Under the pieces are notes generated by a model. That model was not told where the DNA came from. It saw nothing but the letters and a program-made list of their open reading frames with translations, and made no database searches. Below, one piece after another: positions 1-10,091 of a stretch of 64,000 bases of DNA. Within the stretch, counting starts at the first letter, position 1; each line of letters starts with the position of its first letter. The position numbers were made by a program, and so were the translations under genes. The stretch is from Spisula solida (Eukaryota > Mollusca > Bivalvia > Venerida > Mactridae), in NCBI GenBank assembly GCA_947247005.1, contig OX365948.1:56733401-56797400 (forward strand), in the 5' to 3' direction.

Positions 1-225
1 CATAATTCTGCCAAAATTGATGGCAGCGCAAATTCCTTTCTTCATGCACATCTATATATGTTGAGGTTGTTCACCTGTGAAAGTTTGAGCGAAATCCTGC
101 CAAAACTGTAGGAGGAGTTGCGTCCACAAGAATGCATCTACGGACAGACAGACAGACTGACGGACAAACAAGCTGAATCCAGTATACCCCCCTTACAACT
201 CGTTGTGCTGGGGTATAACAAACTA
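1..225. repeat. Dispersed repeat fragment, cut by the left window edge
   Basis: The stretch contains a short GACAGACAGACAGACTGACG-type run near 145-165, then a CCCCCC tract and a GGGGTATAA motif near 188-217. This layout is common at the ends of dispersed repeats in mollusc genomes. That assignment is from general knowledge and could not be tested here. The element continues off the window, so its type (LINE 3' end, SINE or DNA element) is open. The 81-codon minus-strand ORF across it has no coding character. Confidence 0.45.
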
Positions 226-1526
226 ATACAATGATAATCAAAATAATTGACATTATTGTTTGTCGAAGGCTTACAAACGAACTCATTGGACCATGTGCTT
301 TGTAATTATTTACCATTAAAATGTATTAAGACAAAAGGTAATTTTGTATTGACAACTTAGTGTGCAATGTCAATATTAACAGTCTGGCAACAAATATGTC
401 CTACATACACGTTAAGAATTTGTGCCAAAACCTGCTTTATCATTTTGCAAAAAAGACAATTTTATCTGTGTAAATAATGTATTTGTATCTTTTTATATTT
501 ATTCTTGTAGTTTTAGTGACATCTAAGAGACTGTTGTTAATCAGTTCATCAACGGTCTGACCGGGGTGATAAATGATTTATTAAAATGTTTTTTATTTGC
601 GCATTAGTGCTCCACTTACAAATATCAGTTTCTTAAATAATAATTAATTTAGCAGTATTTTAAAACAACGCATTGACGACAGTCTCTTAGTTTTTTTGCA
701 TATGTAAATATTGTTCATTACTAATGTAATCGTAATTTTTGGAGAACTAGATATTGAATTATGATAATTAGATTATTATATGATTATCATACGTCTCCTA
801 TAATTCAAGATTGAATGGTTGTGTACTTAGTTTTACCTGTTATGTTAAATGTGTTTGTTATATGTATGTACATAAATGAGACGAAAATAAAATAAAATAA
901 AATACACGTATGTTTACTAAGGGTGGTACTGTAGGTTGGGTATAATAGTCGCATTGTTTTTATTGCCACTTTTATTTGCAAAATATGTTTATTCAAGAAT
1001 CAATAAATTTGCCTCATCTATTGGTAAATGCTCATAAAAGCCTTTTGACTAGAAATTCATAAATCCAGGAAATAGTATGTTACTGAAATTCGCAAAACAG
1101 AATCAAGCGAACATAATGTGATTTACAGCAGTTAGGTGTAATAACCAGAATCAGCAGTTCTTGTGAGTATCAGCAGTTCTTAATTTGCCATCAAGTGGCG
1201 TACGCTTCTAACAGTTCGCTACATGTGATCCCACGTGATACACATAAATCAAATGAAACGAAAATGGCTAATCCATAATCACCCGTATTGGTAAGCCATT
1301 TGCACATTTCTCTCAAGTGGTGGCTAGCCTCATGTGAACCCGTGTGCCAAAGCGGCTTAAACCTGAACAAATGAAGTGGTTAACCATTTTCAGGGTAACC
1401 TTCCCAGCATGGACCGGCGAGGTCAGTTAAGTTGGCGCTAACTAAGTCAGTTAAGGTAGTGATCTAGATAACAAATACACAAAAATGCATTTTTTTACCG
1501 TAAAGATTATTAATTTTCAGAAAAAC
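226..1526. other. AT-rich sequence downstream of the small membrane-protein gene
   Basis: No coding region or named repeat is seen. The 3' UTR and poly(A) site of the minus-strand gene must lie here. TTTATT (AATAAA on the minus strand) occurs near 971, 988 and 574, but none is close to the stop codon, so the transcript end is not assigned. A short AAAAT run lies near 885-903. Confidence 0.4.
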
Positions 1527-1703
1527 CTACCCAGACACCCAGATGAATCCACCTATGGCCAAAGTCAACCCTAGTACTACAAAACCGCACAGTATTAAGA
1601 ATATCCCAAAAAGAAATAGTAGCGCTGACTTCCCCTCACTCCTTTCCATAAATAGGTCAAATAATTCACGAAAATCTTTGATTTCATCTTTTAATTCCGT
1701 CAG
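1527..1703 (-). CDS. Exon 3: helix-like stretch, membrane segment and stop
   Basis: The acceptor is a long T-rich tract ending TTTCAG. The exon reads 58 codons to TAG at 1527-1529. It carries ELKDEIKDFRELFDLFMERS followed by the hydrophobic segment, so the membrane anchor is encoded by the last exon. Confidence 0.78.
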   Translation of the reverse strand: MTELKDEIKDFRELFDLFMERSEGKSALLFLFGIFLILCGFVVLGLTLAIGGFIWVSG

Positions 1704-3166
1704 CTGAAATAAAAAATAAAAAATGTGTACATATCAAACATGTGATAAAGACCACCTGTGAACAAAGACCGCAATTACAAAACCTGTGTGCAAAGACCAC
1801 TTATAAATTCTGTATTTACCATCAGTCATTTTCAATAATTGTATTATATTTAACCTATTGAAAGGGACCACCTGCAAACAGAGACCACCTGCAAACCATT
1901 ACACAACCTGTCCGTAAAGACCACACATTCTATATCCTAGCTATCAGTCATTTTCAATTATTATTTAACCCATTAAAAGTGACCATGCACCTGCAAACAG
2001 AGACCATCCTTACATTTCACTAATCCAATATTGACTCATTCGCTTTTACCAGAGTATTCTTCACCTGTGGTAGTCTGGGAACTTGACTAACCACTGATGT
2101 ATGAGGATGATATTAACTATAAATTTAAACTCTGTAAAGCAACAACCTCTAAACAACGGCCAATATTTGTAGTTCCTAAAGGGTGTTGCTCTACAGAGGT
2201 TGCACTGTACTTACATTCTTGTATTTCTTCTCCCATCTTGTATTTCCATATCGCCAGGGTTCTGTGAAGTCTTCCTCGCTTCCCGTAATATTAAGGTCAT
2301 CTGTAAAAAGCAATCAACGCATCAGCTGATTTGAAATTAGACGTAAAAAAGGTTAGTTTCCCGTCTCCCAACTTAACCTTAAAAATTTCTATGGTGCTTG
2401 AAAGTTATTTTATTTAGTTTTGAAAGGTAACTTGTCTGTAATTATGTTAAAATTGAAAAAAATGGTTTCCTTTTTTATACTATTGAATGGTATTTGCTCT
2501 TTGTCAATAATTATATTATTTATTATAATTGAAAAAAAGTTCTCCACTTTTAAACTTTTATACTGATAATAAGTTTAGAATGGTTCTTTTGCTCTTGGTA
2601 ATAATTAGATTCTATGTTATTAAGATGGTCAATTGTTTGTAAGGCTTGTTTCCATTGTCTGAACAGAAAATAAAAGTTTAAACAAGTTATTATATATTTT
2701 ATACCGTTTCATTACCAAAGCTCCTTTAAACAAGCTATTAAAGGTAATGTTTGCCATAAAGAGCCACTCCTCAGCCCTCCCAGCCTATCCCAGCCCCAAC
2801 TTTACCCTCCCTAGATACGGACCTGATCGGTGAATTATTTAATCGCAGATCTCGAGCTCTGCACTATTTAAAATGTTGATAAACGATAACTAAATTACAT
2901 TTACGCAATTTAATTAACATACATCATTACTATTTAATAGCATTGCCATTTATAAAATTAAGGACGTAATAAATTACACATAACACACATCGGCATAGAT
3001 ATTTAATACTCGGCTTGATTTCTTTGCAAAGAAACCTTTAAATCAGTCGCATAATTGATTATTCGTGCTTTTAATTAACAACATATGGCTCAATCTTCAA
3101 ACATCAATTTGAAATAAGTTCAACAAGTTTTATGCAAAGAGAGTTTAACATACCTGCAGTGGCCAT
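1527..3166 (-). CDS. Three-exon gene for a 91-residue single-pass membrane protein, family unknown
   Basis: Coding exons at 3154-3166, 2215-2300 and 1527-1703 splice with GT-AG borders into one 91-codon frame plus TAG. The first intron interrupts a codon (phase 1) and the second is phase 0. Residues 1-33 are hydrophilic and acidic (MATADDLNITGSEEDF at the start, with an NIT sequon at 8-10). Residues 34-55 form a charged, probably helical stretch (TELKDEIKDFRELFDLF). Residues about 60-88 are almost wholly hydrophobic (core LFLFGIFLILCGFVVLG) and end in VSG just before the stop. This fits a tail-anchored or single-pass small integral membrane protein with a cytosolic N-terminus, but topology is inference. 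The start is chosen for A at -3 and G at +4. An ATG 14 bases upstream is out of frame. I do not recognise the family and assign no function. Confidence 0.78.
1735..2040. repeat. Degenerate tandem repeat inside intron 2
   Basis: The motif GACCACCTG(C/T)(A/G)AACA recurs at least five times. A block of about 125 bases containing CATCAGTCATTTTCAAT, a TTTAACC(T/C)ATT element and GACCACCTGCAAACAGAGAC is present twice, near 1805-1925 and 1930-2040. It lies wholly within the intron, between exons 2 and 3. Confidence 0.6.
2215..2300 (-). CDS. Exon 2: acidic N-terminal region, 86 bases
   Basis: The exon is bounded by a pyrimidine-rich acceptor ending TTTTTACAG and the donor GTAAGTAC. It completes a GAT codon begun in exon 1 and encodes residues 5-33, including EEDFTEPWRYGNTRWEKKY. 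It ends exactly on a codon boundary. Confidence 0.78.
3154..3166 (-). CDS. Exon 1 (coding part): start codon, MATA and first base of codon 5
   Basis: The minus strand reads ATGGCCACTGCAG followed by the donor GTATGTT. The ATG context is AAGATGG, a good initiation context. The exon extends upstream as 5' UTR; its 5' end is not visible in the sequence. Confidence 0.75.
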
Positions 3167-5104
3167 CTTTGCTTAATCATATAACACAGTAAAAATGCAT
3201 ATAAAAAACTTTCGGTCTAGAGTTATTTTTAGCCTCTACGTAAATGGAAAAACCCCACTTGACACTGTGGGAAAACCCCAGTGAGGAAAAACCCAGAGCC
3301 GAGAATAGTAACACTCCGTACGCCATTCCGCTTGTGTACATGCATCTTAAACCACTGGCGCTCCGCCAATAATTTTTTATGCGTTTTACCGTGAATGACT
3401 GAAAGGAAACTATCAGCATTTCCTATCAAGAATAAACATCACAAACTTAGTATTGCTCTATTTATAAATCCAATCTATTATTTGACCAGTGTACTACGTA
3501 TCAAATAACTGCGTATGGTTAAAGTAAAACCCACAGGAGTCTGGCACATTAAATATTGGGCAATGATCAACGTTTAAGGATAAACGCTCCAAGTTTATGA
3601 ATATGTCAATATTTACTACACGGATAAAGTCGCTGGAAAAATACCACAATTCTTACTAATCAATGGTAGCTTGGTCTAAATGATTGTGGACATATCATGA
3701 TATTGACACCCTTATTCTAGATTGGGCTCCGGGGATATTTCCCTCCCACAGTTTTTTAAATGTAAAATGTGGTCGTTTTTAGGACTTTATACTAGATGGG
3801 CTTTGAATTATGTGTACGTGCTGTTTATCAAATTGACGTTATTTTTTACAGTACAGTATAGACAACTCAATGTAACTTCATCAAGAATTAAGAAAAATGA
3901 ATTTCATCCTAGCATCAACAGCATGCGTGACATAGGCTCCACAAACAACTCTACGATTATACATAATACAATAACAGTTATGGTAACAGAGCTTTAACTT
4001 ACACTACTTTAAATTTTGATAAGGGTCAACAAATTTCCCTTGTGAATATTTTGCAAATTGAATAAGATGGACTGATGGATATTTCAGATCATATATATAC
4101 AAAAAGATAAACAATACAACACAAGTCAAAGTCAACTTTTAGTTGTTATAACAATACAAACATAAGTTATGAAAAGGGGAGTTAACTACGTTGGCCATGT
4201 ACATAATATATCTCCACAATCTAGATTACTTCCCTTTAATCATCACATCAATGCTTATATCACATATTATTTAATGCAAGTCCACCAGGATTCACTCAAA
4301 AAGAACTTTTATTTGCACCTACAATCCTGATCAGGACCGTATCCAGAGATAAAAAAGCACCGAGGAAAAACATTTCTAGGGTCTATACGAGGCAACTTTT
4401 CTACAAAAAATACTTATTTTGGTAATTTCTCAAAATTTCAATAAATCTTCAACGTGACTACATGCCTACTGATAGATGACCGGCCCGTGCTGGAAGTTCT
4501 GAGCGTTTAAGACAATTCCAATTATAACTGTCTTTATAAAAGCATATCTGCGAATATTTGTTTATTAGGCTTAACATATACTAGTGTTTGTTTCCTTTTC
4601 ATTAAGCGACCTATGAGAGCTATAGATGTGTAGGTAGGTAGGAAAACTATTTTATTACAGAAAATGATAATGAATGACTTCCGCGAACTTTGTCACAAAA
4701 ATATTACTTTCTCATATTTCCTCAAAACAGTTCCGCGAAGGAGCGATTTTAGCAGATAAGTAATAGGAGAGGAAAAACAGTATTGTTTAGGCCTTGGTTT
4801 CATATATATTTTGATATATTAGTTTATCTTGTGTCAGAACAACAATGTTACGGTTATGATAATTTTAGGAACGTAATTTGATGAGTATCAATAACATAAC
4901 ACTGTTTCCATCAACAGATGCGGCTGATTTGTCCGGTAGATTACATGTTGAACCACACAGCGTTCAATTTCAAACCGTTTATAAACAATAGAAAAAGCTA
5001 TATTTATACAAAATATATGCACATGTATCATGACGATCAGATGTTATCTTTACACCGTTTCTATTTTTATATATTTTTGACGTAAATCCACCGTATGATA
5101 CAAT
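3167..5104. other. No gene or repeat recognised
   Basis: This holds the upstream region of the minus-strand gene; its 5' UTR and promoter should lie just above 3166. No TATA box in a convincing place was identified. The short ORFs here, including 91 codons at 3722-3997, have ordinary AT-rich composition and no recognisable domain. Confidence 0.4.
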
Positions 5105-5255
5105 AGGTCTTTTCGACTGGGCTGTTTCGTGGAGCAGGTTACATTCTGGTTCCCGTTCTAATTTTACAGTTGTATTACTGTAGTAGTGCTGTAATTGTGG
5201 GGACGGGAACCAGGCTAAAACTTGCTTTACGAAACAGCCCAGTCGAAAAGGCCTA
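5105..5255. mobile_element. Foldback (MITE-like) element, 151 bp hairpin
   Basis: The left arm begins AGGTCTTTTCGACTGGGCTG and the right arm ends with the complement, CAGCCCAGTCGAAAAGGCCT. The arms pair over most of their ~65-70 bases, also sharing CTGGTTCCCGT, around a short loop near 5160-5200. There is no coding capacity. The 95-codon minus-strand ORF at 4979-5266 merely reads through the hairpin. Confidence 0.7.
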
Positions 5256-6204
5256 ATGACTGTCACAGTATTCCAGACACAGCCATATTGACACGTTTTA
5301 CAACAATGTACTTTATGTTATGTACTGAGAACACGTGCACAATTTACCTTGTCCTATGAAAAATACGCAATTTCTTTGCACCTGAACGAACATTCTTTAC
5401 ACTCTTTATTTTATGTTTCATATACTATCATATAAATAGTGTTATGGTAGTTAAAAACAGACGAGAATAAATTTCTTTAATTCCAGGCGAAAATGACGTA
5501 AATGCCTCGAAAAACTCCATTTGAAATTTCCATACTAATTGTTAGTGTTTGTAGAAACAAAATGCCACAAAATTACGACCCTATTCATTTCGTTTATTAT
5601 TTTTGCAGATATACGCGTACACCTTGTTGAAACTTCCACTCTATGCGTCTCTTGAAAGAAATATTTCTGATAGTTTCTAGGTTCATCATTTTCGAGTGAG
5701 ACCAATGACATATTTAATATGACAATACTTGTGAAATAAACACTCGTAGCATGCAATGGTGACAATCATGATTACAATTGAAACACCTTAATACTGTAAA
5801 ATAATTATTATTTGCGGCGGATTACTTTTCGTTAAATCGAGGATGAACTAGATCACGAAAGTAAATCCAATCGAATGTACCTCAATAATACATTAATAAC
5901 AAGACATTTTCCTTTCAATATTTTAAATTTACGAAGTTAGGAAACCACCAAATTACCATTTTTAACTATAACCGCGAAATTTAATACCCGCGAAAATTAA
6001 TGATTTTACAGTAATAAGAAACCAGTTTGTTTTTTATTTTGAGTTGGTCTTATAATTGAAATGGTCTTTATGTGAAGTTTAACTAAAAAAAACTAAAAAA
6101 AAACTAAATACACACCAAAATGTTCATCTTAGTTAAAATTAAAAGTTGAATTACAAGTACTGTTTTCGAGGACCGCTTTCAGCTCTTCAGTCGTTCAAAC
6201 ACAT
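5256..6204. other. AT-rich noncoding stretch with CGCGAAA motifs
   Basis: No gene is seen. Near 5970-6010 ACCGCGAAATTTAATACC and CCCGCGAAAATTAATG occur, followed by a TTTACAGTA motif. The same vocabulary recurs at about 6770-6950 and 59810-60000, suggesting a decayed dispersed repeat. Confidence 0.35.
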
Positions 6205-6495
6205 TTGACATTAAACTTCCCCTGGTCATTGGGCTACCTAAGGAAACCTATGTTTGAGGCTCCCTGGGGTGACTATTTCTCATCTGGTTTGTGTGCAGCC
6301 AACACAGAGATACGGCGCCCAGGAATATCGAACATGTACAAACACAACCCTCACAGATACCAGTTCACACCTTGGTCGAGTCGAGCTATTTTGGTAATTC
6401 TTGCTCAGAGAAATTAAGCAGTGGAGCAGACGGGGGTCAAACCCGGGACCTCTCGATCGCAAAGCGCGCGCCCTACCTCTAGGCGACCGCTCCCC
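6205..6495 (-). mobile_element. tRNA-derived SINE, about 290 bp
   Basis: On the minus strand the head (6424-6495) has a box A-like GGTCGCCTAGAGG and a box B-like GGGTTTGACCCC inside a closing stem GGTCCCGGGTTTGACC. These are the internal RNA polymerase III promoter elements of a tRNA. A non-tRNA body of about 210 bases follows and ends near GGGGAAGTTTAATGTC. The head lacks a clean cloverleaf, so this is a SINE and not a tRNA gene. Confidence 0.68.
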
Positions 6496-6769
6496 AAATG
6501 TCTGTGAACAACAGCGTCTTGTGAAAGAGCCTTGTCTAAATTTTGCTTTAGGTTAAGTACCTGTATTCTAAATATCATTATATATTCTTTTTGTGTCATC
6601 GAAAGGTATTTTTTCTTCTCCCACACGACCATAAATTAATACATTGATATCAATCGCCGCTGACTTTAAATATTGTATGTGATTCTAAAATGCCCCCCTG
6701 GAATGATAGTATGTAAGCATTGTAAAGTTCTTGATACATGTATTGCAAAGTTAGTCATGATCGCTATAG

Positions 6770-6955
6770 GGGATTAATTTTCGCTATATTCACGAAATCA
6801 ATATTTTCGCGAAAATATTGCTCGTGAAAATAAATTACTGCGGTAAAGCGCTGAACATACCTCACCATGAAGTTTAAAAAATCGCAAATATTTAACTCCA
6901 TGAACTTACTCGCGAAATTTTGACATCGCGTAAATATATGATTTTAAAGTTTTTC
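6770..6955. repeat. Cluster of CGCGAAAAT/ATTTTCGCG palindromic motifs
   Basis: The stretch carries AATATTTTCGCGAAAATATT, a near-perfect palindrome at about 6810-6830, followed by CTCGTGAAAATAAATTAC and further CGCGAAATTTTG and CGCGTAAATATATG motifs. It probably represents a decayed short inverted-repeat element. Confidence 0.45.
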
Positions 6956-7829
6956 TAAATCCGTATGTTCCCGACGATTATGGATACAGGGCACCGAAAG
7001 GTTAGCGTGTCGTATTGTTAAAATGCGCATTAAATACACATCTAACGGATCAACCTACAGAAAGAGTGATCCATATAAAATGTAAATAAATTTATTACTT
7101 TTTTAGACGGATGAAAAAAGTGTCGAATAGCAGCCAGTTTGAAATTAAATGAGGGGAATATATACTTGTTAATATGCTCTATGCGAAGAGAAATAACTAG
7201 ATGTAGCACGTGCGGAATCGAAATGGTGCCATGCTAATATAGCCCAGATGGCAGAGGGGGTAACCTAACTGTGGAGTATGCACAAAATGATTTGGTACCA
7301 AAATGTTCAGAAGGATGTTCTCTCTCAGACTATGTTGTATGACACCTTATCCCCCTTGAGCATTTTCCAAGATGTCCGCCAAGATGGCTGTCATGAATAA
7401 CCAATTTATACACAATTTTATGTTCCAGTGAGGAAGTTATGAAAGAAAGTTAGGCTACGTGTTTGCATTTATAGTATTCATTTAATGGTGCGTATCAAAT
7501 GGGCGTACTACACTGACCAATATGAGACTAAGGTCAAGGTCATTTCAAGATCACAGTACCAAAATAGCTGAAAGTGTTATATTTTGCTCTAATTGACATT
7601 TATTATGAAGGTTGCGATAAAACGCGTACAAGAACATGACGTTTAGCTCCCTATACACGCAGATGTACACGTTACAATTTAAATACAATGTAAATAATTT
7701 TACATAGAAGTAGTGCTAGATATTTTTAAACTGCAAAACCATCGATATTTAACATGGAATATTAAACAATTAAACGTAAATATTCAATCAAAAGTTATCG
7801 AAAACCAGTATATTTTTCTCTGGGGTCAC

Positions 7830-7945
7830 TTTCGTGCACAGCTAGCAATTTGTTCTGTTTCGTTTTGTGCCTTTCGTGGTAAGCTATTTCGTTTGAGTGC
7901 TGCCTTCCCTGTCCTGTCCGATTCGTTATTATCATTTTCAACAAA
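7830..7945 (+). repeat. Family A solo terminus (A1 type)
   Basis: It contains CTTTCGTGCACAGCTAGCAA, then a T-rich stretch, then GAGTGCTGCCTTCCCTGTCC and CGATTCGTTATTATC. The same ordered motifs recur at many sites in this window (for example 26770, 50850, 54555 and 62900). No matching left end is seen nearby, so this is a solo or truncated copy. It overlaps the spurious 93-codon ORF at 7713-7994. Confidence 0.6.
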
Positions 7946-10091
7946 ACTTATAAGCAAACCCTTTCGCCAAAAGCATCTTTTCTTCAATGATTAACATGAG
8001 TATGCTAAAACTCGATGGATTCGTTGGCGAAATCGCGAGTTTCCCGTGCCTTAAGCATACCGTAGTGACATGGAGCACATACTTATGTACGTCTAATTTC
8101 ATCCGTTCAGTCACATTGTAGAAACTACACACAACTTGATGACGTAATATTTCACGTTTAGTTTCGAAACCTCCGAGTGCACGTAATCCTCGACCTTCTA
8201 TTAGCATAATTTAACAGCTGATATCTAGTCTATATTTATAACCGTAATAAGCCGCGTTTATATGCTGTCATAAGCGGGAAGTATCACGAAAACATTGACA
8301 TGTAATTATACACACACATCTAAAGGATCAATGTTGCACGGTTATATTCAACGCAAATACCTTGTTATACACATGCTTAAAGTCCCATTATGCCTTAAAT
8401 GCAGTAACTTGGCAACCTATCTGCAAAATGATGCATTTTGAGCACTTTAGTTGGGTCCCAAAGGTGGAAAACATCATAAGACGGAAGAAAACGAAATAAA
8501 GCCTCCAGTTGGTTTGTAGATAAAATAACGAAATGTAAACAATAAATTCATAATTTAAAGTCTAAGGGGAGCAGCTCTTGCCAAATTAGTATTTTGTCAT
8601 CCATACATTTTACTAAATGTGATTTTTGGGATACTATTTTGACAGTTATAGCTGACATTCTGTCGTCAAATATAGGTAATTTGTGAAAAACATCCTAATT
8701 CTTTGTATTTAGTCTTTTTACTGGATGATCTGGAAACATGTTTTGGGAGAGATAATGTGACTTTAAAGTTAAGGATCATGTCAATATCTCCATACTATAG
8801 TCGCGTACACAACGGCATTGTACGTTTTACCCCGGGTAGTATAAGGTGCATTAAAAAATTAGTGCGTAAACATAATTAACATTTTATCTTCACAAAATAA
8901 AATCTTGCACATTATCAAATGATAAATGAATCAGTGCCACAATAATACCGGCTTCAGCTGCTCGCCGGAGACTTTACGGAATGGTGCGATGTGGTATACC
9001 GATTGGAGGTAGAATTCTAAAGACGGGATCAAGCATTTAAATGATTAACAGACGAAAATGTCAAATTGCATAGTTCTGTAAAACTGCGCCACATGTTCCG
9101 AAGTTTTAATTTGTAAAAGACAGACTTTTATAATTATATCGATGTGTAGTTCTTTTTGTACTAAATCACCCATTCAATAATACGTTGGCTACCGTAATTT
9201 GGATGCCACTGAGTTGAATCATAGATCCGAACAATGTTTCGAGAGTCATTAAGAATAAAATTGAATTAACACAGAAAGATAAATTATACTAAGCATTAAT
9301 CATATATTAATCATTGAGATAACTATCAACTTTGAAACACCCATTTTAAGATGTGACACATTGAATAGAATAAGCAACAGACATCGTACGATTTCAGCCA
9401 TGTAAACCGAAGCTGTGACTTCTAAGTCCAAAAATTGCTTTCAAATAAGATATATTAAGGCGCGGAATTTTGACATATTTTTTTAAATATAAAAAATCAA
9501 CGTTCATTATTAACATAATCGTTGAGTGGATCTATCTAAACGTCTGACAGAATTGTCAGATAAGCTACAAAAGTTATTAGCTCATTTTTCAACCATCAAT
9601 AGCATTAAATCATTACTTTGCAACGCATGTGTTTTTGGACAGAATTTTGGCAGTAGATAGTATCTCCGTTATGAAAGGAACTCAGTCCTAGCATACAGGA
9701 TGCTATTTGTAACCATAATTCGGCTATAACGACCGTTACGGACGAACAGATAATGACTGACACAACGATGCTGTCCGTATATATTTTGGATATAGAAATA
9801 ATCTGGTAAAAGATGAAAGCGGATATATGTCTCACCAGCACTTTAATAATATACATAAAAACAGTTAGCGACAGTTAACGACGCGGACAGCAATAAGGAC
9901 ATAAATGTTTATTCAGTTGGGGATTGTTTGTTTCTTCGCGATCGACCGGGAATATCGTAAGAGCGTGGTTATTCATAATTTCCTTGCCAAGCTAGACTTC
10001 AAGAAAAAACTGGTTACGTATTTATCAATAAAGAAGAGCAAAACGTACATACATAGAGTCTCTACACATATCATTCATATTGCTGGTATCG
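7946..10091. other. No gene or repeat recognised
   Basis: AT-rich sequence without convincing coding structure on either strand. Left flank of the 22-bp minisatellite. The 133-codon ORF starting at 9905 begins here but owes most of its length to the minisatellite. Confidence 0.4.

Noticed and set aside
3722..3997. 91-codon plus-strand ORF as a gene
   Set aside because: AT-rich composition, no domain, no splice or promoter context; length is within expectation for chance in this sequence.
4979..5266. 95-codon minus-strand ORF
   Set aside because: More than half of it is the hairpin at 5105-5255, so its coding look is accidental.
6424..6495. Functional tRNA gene
   Set aside because: Boxes A and B are recognisable, but no clean cloverleaf forms and a SINE body follows directly.
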